Below, piece by piece: positions 56,748 to 64,000 of a DNA stretch of 64,000 bases. The number at the start of each line of letters is the position of its first letter. The stretch's first letter is position 1. The stretch is from Formosimonas limnophila (lineage in GTDB: Bacteria; Pseudomonadota; Gammaproteobacteria; Burkholderiales; Burkholderiaceae): positions 17,610 to 81,609 of the forward strand of contig NZ_BMZG01000009.1 of the NCBI RefSeq assembly GCF_014652675.1, read 5' to 3'. A program made the position numbers and the translations under genes. The notes beneath the pieces are model-generated. The model did no database searches. It saw only the letters and a list, made by a program, of their open reading frames with translations, and was not told where the DNA came from.

Positions 56748-57112
56748 TTAAGCAGCAATTTTAGCTGCTGCGGATTCAAATTTTACAGGACTATGATATC
56801 CCAATTTTGAATGTTTGCGTTTGAGGTTGTAATAGGCCTCAATAAACCAGAAGATTTCACGTCTGGCGTGCTTCCATTGATTGCAAAAGCAATGCGATAG
56901 CCATAACGCCCCGCGTGCTCATCATAAATGCGCTGAATCCGCTTATCCAATGCGATATTGAGCACCATGCGGTTTGATGGCTGACGTTTAGCCAGTCGTA
57001 ATAGCCGCTGCGCGATACATCCATAATGGCGCATTTGCGTGTCGTTGATAGACCCGCGTCTTGAGCAATCATTGCGTACTTTACGGTTTCAGGCTCGCAA
57101 AGTACGCGCTTG
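56748..57112 (-). pseudogene. IS3 transposase OrfB remnant
   Basis: The N-terminal part reads GKRVLCEPETVKYAMIAQDA and SRSGYYDWL, then shifts frame to AKRQPSNRMVLNIALDKRIQ and YDEHAGRYGYRI. An internal deletion then joins it to the C-terminus WKHARREIFWFIEAYYN and KRKHSKLGYHSPVKFESAAA. The DDE catalytic centre is gone, so the element cannot move by itself. Confidence 0.82.
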
Positions 57113-57386
57113 CCTTTTTTAGGAATTCAATCTCCCGCTTGCGCAAATCAAGCTCTTTATGAGCGGCTTTGAGTTGACGCTCTAATGTTTGATAGTCTTG
57201 GCGACTTGGGCTTTGGCCTTTGGTTGGGGCAGCTTTAAGATTCTTCATGGTTTCATAAATCCAGTTCGTTAAAGTCCCGTAGCTTATACCCAAATCTCGA
57301 GCCAATTCCGCGTAACTCAGCTCGCCTGATAATGCTAAACTTACTGGTTCTGATTTGAATGACTCATCGTAACGATTGCGTTTCAT
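57081..57386 (-). CDS. IS3 transposase OrfA
   Basis: A 101-residue protein with the helix-turn-helix of IS3 OrfA (MKRNRYDESFKSEPVSLALS, ELARDLGISYGTLTNWIYE) and a leucine-rich C-terminal coiled coil (YQTLERQLKAAHKELDLRKR). It ends just after the A6G slippery site where OrfAB would be made. Without OrfB it has no transposase activity. Confidence 0.9.
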   Translation of the reverse strand: MKRNRYDESFKSEPVSLALSGELSYAELARDLGISYGTLTNWIYETMKNLKAAPTKGQSPSRQDYQTLERQLKAAHKELDLRKREIEFLKKASAYFASLKP

Positions 57387-57482
57387 TTGACACCTCTATT
57401 CTTACGTTAAAAGGTGTCCGTCTATGCGAGGGCAGATCAGTCTCAGGTTGTTGCATGTTTTTGGTCATTTCATCTACAGAGG

Positions 57483-58142
57483 TTAACGGCAGTCGGCGTG
57501 ATTGATGATGAATGTGGCTTGTCCAGTCGTTGGTTGACCCTGCTCATCAAGTGCGGGTGTAAATGTCATGGCCATGGCGATTTTGTGGATTTCGTCATTC
57601 ATCATCTTGTCAGAGCTTTTGGCAAATGTGACCGCACTGGCTTTTCCTGTTGTGTTGACCGTTGCAGTGATTTTGAATTTGCCACCTACGAGTTTAAATT
57701 GACTGGCCTGTTTGCTGCATGAGCGTTGTACGTTTTGGAGGGTTGCTTTGGCTGCACGGTTTTGGGCTTGGCCTGTGTGGCTATCTGATGGTGTTCCCGA
57801 GTTTGAAGTGGTCGTTACTGCTTTTGTTGTAGTAGTCGTCTGCATCAATGAGCTGGTTGCGGAGGGTGTCACCGTTGATGATGTGGTTTTAGAAGCCTCT
57901 GTATTGGCTGATTGATTTGTGGGTGTGGCACTGGGTGTGTTTGGTGTATTGGCTGATGACTTAGGTAGCGCGTTACTGTTATCGCCTGTTTTGTCTGTTG
58001 TGACGTTATCTTTGGTTGGTGTCAGTGGTTCGATGACGATGGGTGTGGTTGCGGTCGGATGCGGTGTGTCTGTGTGTATATAACCCACCACGAGCAGCAG
58101 GTGGCCGAGAAAACTAAGGAAATAAAACAGCGAGCGAGGCAT
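57483..58142 (-). CDS. TonB-like energy transducer with Ser/Thr-rich linker
   Basis: A 219-residue protein. The N-terminus (FYFLSFLGHLLLVVGYI) is a membrane anchor with the SxxxH-like spacing of TonB, followed by a long Ser/Thr/Asn/Pro-rich linker (about 27-130). The C-terminal domain (about 132-219) resembles TonB: GKFKITATVNTTGKASAVTF, AKSSDKMMNDEIHKIAMAMT, then TFTPALDEQGQPTTGQATFI. Two cysteines could form a disulfide (SCSK and the final ADCR). The linker lacks the Pro-rich EP/KP repeats of classical TonB. It lies 56 bases downstream of dapB and was probably next to exbB before the insertion. Confidence 0.72.
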   Translation of the reverse strand: MPRSLFYFLSFLGHLLLVVGYIHTDTPHPTATTPIVIEPLTPTKDNVTTDKTGDNSNALPKSSANTPNTPSATPTNQSANTEASKTTSSTVTPSATSSLMQTTTTTKAVTTTSNSGTPSDSHTGQAQNRAAKATLQNVQRSCSKQASQFKLVGGKFKITATVNTTGKASAVTFAKSSDKMMNDEIHKIAMAMTFTPALDEQGQPTTGQATFIINHADCR

Positions 58143-58198
58143 GAGGGCTTTGAGAAGAACGCCCAGCGTTGGCTGGGCGAGTGTGACGGTTTGGTGAA

Positions 58199-59008
58199 TT
58201 AGGCGGTGACGTCTTTTAAGCCCAAGACATCCTGCATATCAAACCAGCCCGTGTTTTTTGTTTCTAAATACAAGGCGGCGCGCACAGCGCCTGTGGCATA
58301 TGACTGGCGTGAAGATGATTTGTGAGTCACCTCAATGCGCTCGCCCATACCCGCAAACAAGACGGTGTGGTCGCCGATGATGTCACCACCACGGATGGTG
58401 GAGAACCCAATGGTGGTGTCTTCACGCACGCCTGTGTGGCCTTCTCGGCCATAGATCGCGCACTCATTCAAGTCGCGACCCAATGCATTTGCGACAACTT
58501 CGCCCATTTTGAGGGCTGTGCCTGACGGAGCATCGACTTTCATTCGGTGGTGGGCTTCGATGATTTCGATGTCATAGCCACTGTTGAGAATTTTGGCGGC
58601 CAACTCGAGAATCTTGAACGTGGCGTTCACGCCAATCGCCATATTCGGTGAGAACACAACACCGATAGACTCCGAGGCTTGGCGCAAAGCCGCTTTGCCT
58701 GCTTCATCAAAACCCGTGGTGCCGACAACGAGATTCACACCTTGCTCAATGCACAGAGGTAGGTAATTAAGTGTTGCATCTGGATGAGTGAAGTCAATCA
58801 CGCAGTCTGCACCTGCGAGCACGGCGGCGGCATCGTGGCTAATGAGCACGCCTGTGGTTTTGCCCAAAAATTCGCCAGCGTCCTTGCCCAGCGAAGCGCT
58901 GCTCTCCGAGTCGAGTGCACCATGCAAGGTGACACCTGCAGTATTAAGAGCGGTTTCAATGAGCATACGACCCATGCGGCCAGAAGCGCCTGTGATGACT
59001 AATTTCAT
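58199..59008 (-). CDS. dapB: 4-hydroxy-tetrahydrodipicolinate reductase
   Basis: A 269-residue enzyme of the lysine and diaminopimelate pathway. The NAD(P)-binding motif [14 protein letters not shown] is at the start and the catalytic segment [20 protein letters not shown] is present, with the tetrahydrodipicolinate-binding His pair and Lys. The ATG at 59008 gives [13 protein letters not shown], the family's usual start; an ORF nine codons longer was rejected. It follows bamE by 82 bases. Confidence 0.97.
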   Translation of the reverse strand: MKLVITGASGRMGRMLIETALNTAGVTLHGALDSESSASLGKDAGEFLGKTTGVLISHDAAAVLAGADCVIDFTHPDATLNYLPLCIEQGVNLVVGTTGFDEAGKAALRQASESIGVVFSPNMAIGVNATFKILELAAKILNSGYDIEIIEAHHRMKVDAPSGTALKMGEVVANALGRDLNECAIYGREGHTGVREDTTIGFSTIRGGDIIGDHTVLFAGMGERIEVTHKSSSRQSYATGAVRAALYLETKNTGWFDMQDVLGLKDVTA

Positions 59009-59090
59009 AATAGATTCAACAATATAAAAGCCCACTCGGTTTGTGAGTGGGTTGATTGATACATGGGGTTTACCCTATGCGTTGGGGTGG

Positions 59091-59426
59091 TTACTGTGCT
59101 TCGGTCGGCGCTAAATCACGTTCGATTTTGCTCACCACACCGTTGGTGAACCAAATGCTCATACGGGTTTGTACCGCAGGCTTGTGATTTTCAACCAAAC
59201 GATAAATGTAATCCCAGCGGTCTTGACGGAACAAGTTATTGACCAGTGGGCTACCAACAATGTTGGCCACTTCATTTTTGCTCATGCCTTCTCGAATCGC
59301 AGCCGCACGATCCGCTTCTATGACGTTGCCCTGCTGAACTGGGGCTTTGTATGGGATATTGATACAGGCAGAGAGTGCTGTGGCTGTGCCAATAGCGAGT
59401 AAAGTGTTGCGAAAAAATAGTTTCAT
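59091..59426 (-). CDS. bamE: Outer-membrane protein assembly factor BamE
   Basis: A 111-residue lipoprotein of the BAM complex. The signal ends with LSAC (Cys about 20) and the fold motif GMSKNEVANIVGSPLVNN and DRWDYIYR are typical of SmpA/OmlA. The ATG at 59426 has better spacing from AAAGGAA than the GTG one codon earlier. It is divergent from fur, the standard arrangement. Confidence 0.95.
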   Translation of the reverse strand: MKLFFRNTLLAIGTATALSACINIPYKAPVQQGNVIEADRAAAIREGMSKNEVANIVGSPLVNNLFRQDRWDYIYRLVENHKPAVQTRMSIWFTNGVVSKIERDLAPTEAQ

Positions 59427-59551
59427 CACGTTCCTTTGTTAGTCAGTCTGAGTTGGCAAATACCCTGCGATGCCCACAAAATTGCTGTAAGATTACCATA
59501 AATTGACATAAAAAAGCGCGATAGACGCGCTTAAAATGATTGGGAAATTAG

Positions 59552-59992
59552 ATGGATAACAGCCTTGATTTAAAAAGCAGTGGGTTAAAGGTGACCTTGC
59601 CGCGTTTGAAAATTTTAGATCTCTTTCAAAATAGCGTGGCCAGCGGTCAGAGGCACATGAGTGCTGATGATGTCTACCGTGTTTTGTTGTCTGAAAACAT
59701 GGATATTGGTTTGGCGACTGTTTATCGGGTCTTGACACAGTTTGAGCAGGCTGGTTTGCTCGTGCGTCGTAATTTTGAGTCGGGTAAAGCGTTGTATGAA
59801 TTGAATGAAGGTGAGCCACATGACCATTTACTGTGTTTGAATTGTGGCAAGGTTGAAGAGTTTACCGATCCACAGATTTATCAGCGTCAGAGCGAGATTG
59901 CTCAGCAATATGGTTATGCATTGCACGAGCGTGCGATGAGCTTGTATGGTTTGTGTGCCGACTGTCAGACAAAAACCAACAAACGCAGATAA
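59552..59992 (+). CDS. fur: Ferric uptake regulator Fur
   Basis: A 146-residue metal-dependent repressor. The winged helix (about 10-85) contains TLPRLKILDLFQ and DIGLATVYRVLTQFEQAGLL; the metal site is EGEPHDHLLCLNCGKVEEF and the second cysteine pair is CADC. It would control iron uptake genes, plausibly including the TonB/ExbB/ExbD cluster. Confidence 0.97.
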   Translation: MDNSLDLKSSGLKVTLPRLKILDLFQNSVASGQRHMSADDVYRVLLSENMDIGLATVYRVLTQFEQAGLLVRRNFESGKALYELNEGEPHDHLLCLNCGKVEEFTDPQIYQRQSEIAQQYGYALHERAMSLYGLCADCQTKTNKRR

Positions 59993-60025
59993 CCGATGTT
60001 GCTTTATATGATGTGAAAACAACAG

Positions 60026-60056
60026 ACACCGTCATTGACTTGACGGTGTTTTATTT
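60026..60056 (+). terminator. Terminator after fur
   Basis: A nine-base stem (60026-60034 with 60041-60049), six-base loop and TTTATTT tail. It ends just before the dusA start region. Confidence 0.75.
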
Positions 60057-60071
60057 GATGTGAATGATGTT

Positions 60072-61061
60072 ATGGATTTGAATACTCACCGCCGTTTTTC
60101 TATTGCCCCGATGCTTGATTGGACGGATCGACACTGCCGTTACTTTCATCGACTGCTGACACATCACTCAATGTTGTACACCGAGATGATCAATGTCAAT
60201 GCGCTGCTGCATGGCGATGCGGCGCGTCATTTGGACTTTCATGCCGCAGAACACCCAGTTGCTTTGCAGTTGGGTGGTTCTGACGTGGATATGCTCGCGC
60301 AATGCGCCAAAGTGGCGCAGGACTGGGGTTATGTCGAGGTTAATTTGAATTGTGGCTGCCCATCCGAACGCGTACAGAGTGGTTCATTTGGGGCATGTTT
60401 GATGAACGAGCCAGAGTTGGTAGCAAACAGTGTCAAAGCCATGCGAGATGCTTGCGAGATTGATGTGACAGTCAAGCACCGCATCGGTTTGGATAAAAAT
60501 GAAGATTATGATTTTGTACGCGACTTTATCGGTGTGGTGTCAGAAGCGGGTTGCCAAACCTTCATCGTGCATGCGCGTAATGCATGGTTGAAAGGTTTGT
60601 CACCACGCGAAAACCGAGACATCCCGCCACTGCGCTATGAGGTCGTGCATCAGCTGAAGAAGGATTATCCTCGCCTGAACATCATCATTAATGGCGGCCT
60701 GACCACGTATGCTGCGATTGATGAACAGCTGCAACACGTCGATGGTGTTATGGTGGGTCGAGAGGCTTATTATGACCCTTACGGTTTGAGCCAAATTGAT
60801 GCGCGGGTGTTTGGTGATGAACGTACACCGCTCACACGCCACGAGGTGCTTGAACAACTGATGTTGTATGCACAGGCCGAAATAGACAAAGGTGTGCCTT
60901 TGCGTGCCATGACGCGTCATTGGATTAATTTGTTTCACGGCGTGGCAGGTGCAAGGACATGGCGACGGAATTTATCGGATGTTAGGCTCTTGCGTGACAA
61001 TGACGTGCGTTTACTGATGAAAGATGTACCGAATACTGTCTCGGATGAATGGGTAGAGTGA
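60072..61061 (+). CDS. dusA: tRNA-dihydrouridine(20/20a) synthase DusA
   Basis: An FMN-dependent enzyme of about 329 residues that reduces uridines 20 and 20a in the tRNA D loop. Signatures are RFSIAPMLDWTDRHCRYFHR, the catalytic Cys in LNCGCPSERVQSGSFGACLM, and KHRIGLDKNEDY. I chose the ATG at 60072; an in-frame GTG at 60060 is possible, and neither has a strong ribosome-binding site. Confidence 0.95.
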   Translation: MDLNTHRRFSIAPMLDWTDRHCRYFHRLLTHHSMLYTEMINVNALLHGDAARHLDFHAAEHPVALQLGGSDVDMLAQCAKVAQDWGYVEVNLNCGCPSERVQSGSFGACLMNEPELVANSVKAMRDACEIDVTVKHRIGLDKNEDYDFVRDFIGVVSEAGCQTFIVHARNAWLKGLSPRENRDIPPLRYEVVHQLKKDYPRLNIIINGGLTTYAAIDEQLQHVDGVMVGREAYYDPYGLSQIDARVFGDERTPLTRHEVLEQLMLYAQAEIDKGVPLRAMTRHWINLFHGVAGARTWRRNLSDVRLLRDNDVRLLMKDVPNTVSDEWVE

Positions 61062-61094
61062 CAAAAAAGCGAGTCGGTTGACTTGCTTTTTTGT
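61061..61094 (+). terminator. Terminator after dusA
   Basis: A 15-base stem (61061-61075 with 61080-61094, one G-U pair) whose right arm ends in six T and GT. It overlaps the dusA stop region, and its A-run could also serve the opposite strand. Confidence 0.75.
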
Positions 61095-61135
61095 AGGTTT
61101 TTTCGAGTTGTGTTATTGAATGAAATGCGGATGAA

Positions 61136-61520
61136 TCAAGTTATGAAGTTAAACAACTCATCCCATTTTTCTTGTGTGATGAGTTGTTGTTCTTGTAAGG
61201 CGATTTGGTGAATGGATTTGTTTTGCTGATAGCCTTCGCGGGCAATTTCGGCGCATTTTTTGTAGCCGAGCATGGGGTTGAGCAATGTGACGATGCTGAG
61301 GCTGGCGAGAACGTTGTCACCTGTGCGCTCTGCGTTGGCTGTGATACCGATGACGCATTTGTCACGTAGGGCAATCATGGCGTTTTCCATGGGTTTAATG
61401 GATGAGAACAGCGCGAAGCCGAGTACGGGTTCATATGCCGCGTAGCGGTTGGACGCCGTAGTACATGTCATTGGTCAATTCGCGAGGGCCAAGAAAGTCG
61501 GTTTCGGCGCGAGTGCTCAT
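61136..61520 (-). pseudogene. aspA: Aspartate ammonia-lyase gene reduced to its two ends
   Basis: The start at 61520 reads MSTRAETDFLGPRELTNDMY and YGVQ, matching the aspartase N-terminus (EEDLLGTREVPADAYYGVH in E. coli). In another frame, the sequence continues at once with YEPVLGFALFSSIKPMENAM, IALRDKCVIGITANAER and ARE.YQ-type C-terminal residues, which match the aspartase C-terminus (EPVIGQAMF...CINGITANKE). About 330 residues, including the catalytic serine loop GSSIMPxKVNP, are missing. The gene is certainly inactive. It follows the CorA-type gene on the same strand. Confidence 0.85.
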
Positions 61521-61604
61521 AGAGTTGTTTCCTCTGTGTAGGTGGTTGTCGTTATAAAAGGCATGAACAATTCTACCTGTGCGGCGAAGGATTTTGGTGC
61601 GTTT

Positions 61605-62732
61605 TTAGGCCTCGGGTGGCTCTTTGCTGATGAGCTCGCGTGTGAGTAGGTCAATTACACTGCGTTCGCCTCGACCAACGAGTTGTCGGCGGTGAAAATA
61701 GTATAAAAGGCCAAAAGTGGTGAGCAGCATACCACCAAGCATGAACCAAAATCCATGGGGGTTGTGTAAGCCAGGCATGATGTCAAAATTCATGCCATAA
61801 ATACCCGTGAGCAAAGTCAATGGCGAGAATATCGCGGTGATGATGGCGAGGAAACGCATCGTTTCGTTGGTTTGATTTGAGGTGGCGGAAAAGTGCAGCT
61901 CGACAGCGGACTTGAGTGCGTTTTCTAATCTTGATACGTGGCTTTGTACGCGTGAGACGTGTTCGGTTAAATCATTGATGCGAACGAGAATCAGGTCTCG
62001 GCGGGTTTGTGGTTCGACATTGGTGTGCTGTGGGCCGCTTTGTCGGTCAAGATAGCTGTCGCGTAATTCTTGCAAAGAATCGACTTGTTCTTCACAAAGG
62101 TTTTCGAGATTGTGCAGGGCGAGTCGTTCGTTGAGTAGGCGTTGCCATTCTTTGAACCGATGATTGCCGCGCAGCAGTAAGTTTTGCCAATCGTCAATGC
62201 GCTGGGTCAGTGGCAAGCGCAGCTCAAGGTATTTGTCCACCAATGCGTTCAGAATCCGCAGCGTCAAATCCAGCGTCGAGGTGGGCAAACGCATGCTACG
62301 CGAGTTTGGCTCATCGCATTGCTGGGTTAAGCGTTGGCGAAAGCTGCTGAATGTTTGGCTGCTTGAGTCACGTACCGTCACCAGTGCACGATCGGTGAGA
62401 ATAAACACCACGGGTAAGGTGGTTAAATTAGCAGGATTGAGTGATGTGCCAGGCGTGTTGCTGCTCATGAGTTTACGAAAAATCAAGATTTCGTATTCAT
62501 TGGTTAAGTCAAAAGACGACGGGTGTTGTGCATTGAGGATATCCGTCATGTGAAACTCATCAATGCGGACACCCGTGCTATGAAAAATTTGCTGTTGCCA
62601 TGCGACAGGGTCGCGTGCAATGTCGTCACGCAGCGCATCCACCCAGATAAAATCATGACCAGTCAACGAGCCATCAGTCAATATACGGGCTGTGATGCCC
62701 AACTCAGTGGTGTCAAATGCAAACATATCCAT
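61605..62732 (-). CDS. CorA/ZntB-type divalent cation transporter
   Basis: A 375-residue channel-like transporter. A large cytoplasmic domain with a long helical region (about 190-290) precedes two C-terminal membrane segments. The selectivity motif is intact: TGIYGMNFDIMPGLHNPHGF, with GMN. Whether it moves magnesium, zinc, nickel or cobalt cannot be told. The ATG at 62732 directly follows the gloA stop (TAAAATG), indicating translational coupling; a start at 62768 would overlap gloA. Confidence 0.9.
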   Translation of the reverse strand: MDMFAFDTTELGITARILTDGSLTGHDFIWVDALRDDIARDPVAWQQQIFHSTGVRIDEFHMTDILNAQHPSSFDLTNEYEILIFRKLMSSNTPGTSLNPANLTTLPVVFILTDRALVTVRDSSSQTFSSFRQRLTQQCDEPNSRSMRLPTSTLDLTLRILNALVDKYLELRLPLTQRIDDWQNLLLRGNHRFKEWQRLLNERLALHNLENLCEEQVDSLQELRDSYLDRQSGPQHTNVEPQTRRDLILVRINDLTEHVSRVQSHVSRLENALKSAVELHFSATSNQTNETMRFLAIITAIFSPLTLLTGIYGMNFDIMPGLHNPHGFWFMLGGMLLTTFGLLYYFHRRQLVGRGERSVIDLLTRELISKEPPEA

Positions 62733-62733
62733 T

Positions 62734-63138
62734 TTATAGCGCGTCTTTGGTATGGAATTGTTCTTCAATCAACTCTATTTTATAACCATCTGGGTCTTCA
62801 ACAAAAGCAATCACGGTGGTGCCACCTTTGACTGGCCCAGCCTCACGAGTCACACGTCCACCAGCGGCGCGGATGCGCTCGCAGGCAGCGGCGACATTAG
62901 GCACATCCAGTGCGATGTGGCCGTATGCTGTGCCCAAATCGTATTTTGTCACACCATAGTTATATGTGAGCTCTAATACTGCTTGTTCAGATTCGTCAGC
63001 ATAGCCCACGAATGCCAATGTGTATTGATACTCAGGATTGTCACGTGTGCGCAACAGATGCATGCCCAAAACCGTGGTATAAAAATCAATCGAGCGTTGC
63101 AAATCGCCGACGCGCAGCATGGTGTGGAGCATTCTCAT
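62734..63138 (-). CDS. gloA: Lactoylglutathione lyase (glyoxalase I)
   Basis: A 134-residue enzyme that isomerises the methylglyoxal-glutathione hemithioacetal. All four metal ligands known in E. coli are at the same positions: His5, Glu56, His74 and Glu122. It begins [20 protein letters not shown]. It lies four bases after hemB and upstream of the CorA-type gene. With mgsA in the window, both synthesis and removal of methylglyoxal are encoded here. Confidence 0.97.
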   Translation of the reverse strand: MRMLHTMLRVGDLQRSIDFYTTVLGMHLLRTRDNPEYQYTLAFVGYADESEQAVLELTYNYGVTKYDLGTAYGHIALDVPNVAAACERIRAAGGRVTREAGPVKGGTTVIAFVEDPDGYKIELIEEQFHTKDAL

Positions 63139-63142
63139 GTTT

Positions 63143-64000
<858 letters not shown>

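Larger units (their letters stand above)
56721..57439 (-). mobile_element. IS3-family element, internally deleted
   Basis: The ends are imperfect inverted repeats: TGATCTGCCCTCG at 57439 leftward and TGATCAGCACTCG at 56721 rightward, followed by further matching blocks. The element is 719 bases instead of the usual 1.2 kb. It retains a full orfA, the A6G slippery site for programmed frameshifting (57114-57120), and only both ends of orfB. No target duplication is evident (flanks AGT and GTC). It lies 50 bases upstream of the secretion ABC gene and next to the 3' end of the tonB-like gene. Confidence 0.82.

Noticed and set aside
56672-56779. Longer start of the secretion ABC transporter at 56779
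   Set aside because: These codons are the out-of-frame reading of the IS3 OrfB C-terminus and the IS end.

Overview
The window looks like a chromosomal segment from a low-GC member of the Betaproteobacteria, probably Burkholderiales. I infer this from gene order and protein features, not from a search: divergent rsmI/yraN, divergent bamE/fur with dapB behind bamE, the mreBCD-mrdA-rodA-rlpA cluster, a long S10-spc-alpha ribosomal block followed by a DsbD gene, and the ArgJ, DUF3025, pirin/DoxX and GltIJKL proteins. No rRNA, tRNA or CRISPR array is visible.

Layout. 1-2.3 kb: end of a hypothetical gene, argJ and a DUF3025 gene. 2.4-4.8 kb: a truncated yqiJ-like gene next to an AT-rich PAAR / candidate effector / small membrane protein cassette, the kind of unit used by type VI secretion. 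4.9-14.8 kb: metabolic and regulatory genes (LysR with pirin-DUF2798-DoxX, malate synthase, a frameshifted glutathione S-transferase, a YgiD dioxygenase, AraC with an alpha/beta hydrolase, gamma-glutamyltransferase). 15.2-29.7 kb: 25 ribosomal protein genes with secY, infA and rpoA, but without rpsJ at the head. Several parts of this block have their own promoter or a structured leader. 29.8-35.4 kb: dsbD, mgsA, a Tat-exported PhoX phosphatase behind a tandem Pho box, and a TauE/SafE permease. 35.5-35.7 kb: a strong 6S RNA candidate on the minus strand. 36.0-42.5 kb: rod-shape and elongasome genes. 42.7-46.1 kb: a glutamate/aspartate ABC importer. 46.3-50.4 kb: rsmI, yraN, a TlpA-like thioredoxin, glpM, an EEP-family hydrolase and a BtuF-like binding protein.

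50.4-59.4 kb reads as one minus-strand cluster, bamE, dapB, tonB, exbB, exbD and the binding protein, into which about 6 kb has been inserted between tonB and exbB. The insert carries a complete type I secretion apparatus (ABC exporter, membrane-fusion protein, TolC-like outer-membrane protein) with no visible substrate. It is bounded by an internally deleted IS3-family element and a 292-bp element with perfect 17-bp inverted repeats. The right edge (59.5-64 kb) holds fur, dusA, an aspA gene reduced to its two ends, a CorA-type transporter, gloA and a partial hemB.

Gene decay is a theme. yqiJ lost its 3' end, the GST gene has one extra C near its start, aspA has lost most of its middle, and both mobile elements are defective. 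The items I would look at first are the PAAR cassette, the secretion island inside the TonB cluster, the 6S RNA candidate, the Pho-box promoter of phoX, and the structured leaders in front of rpsD and rpoA.
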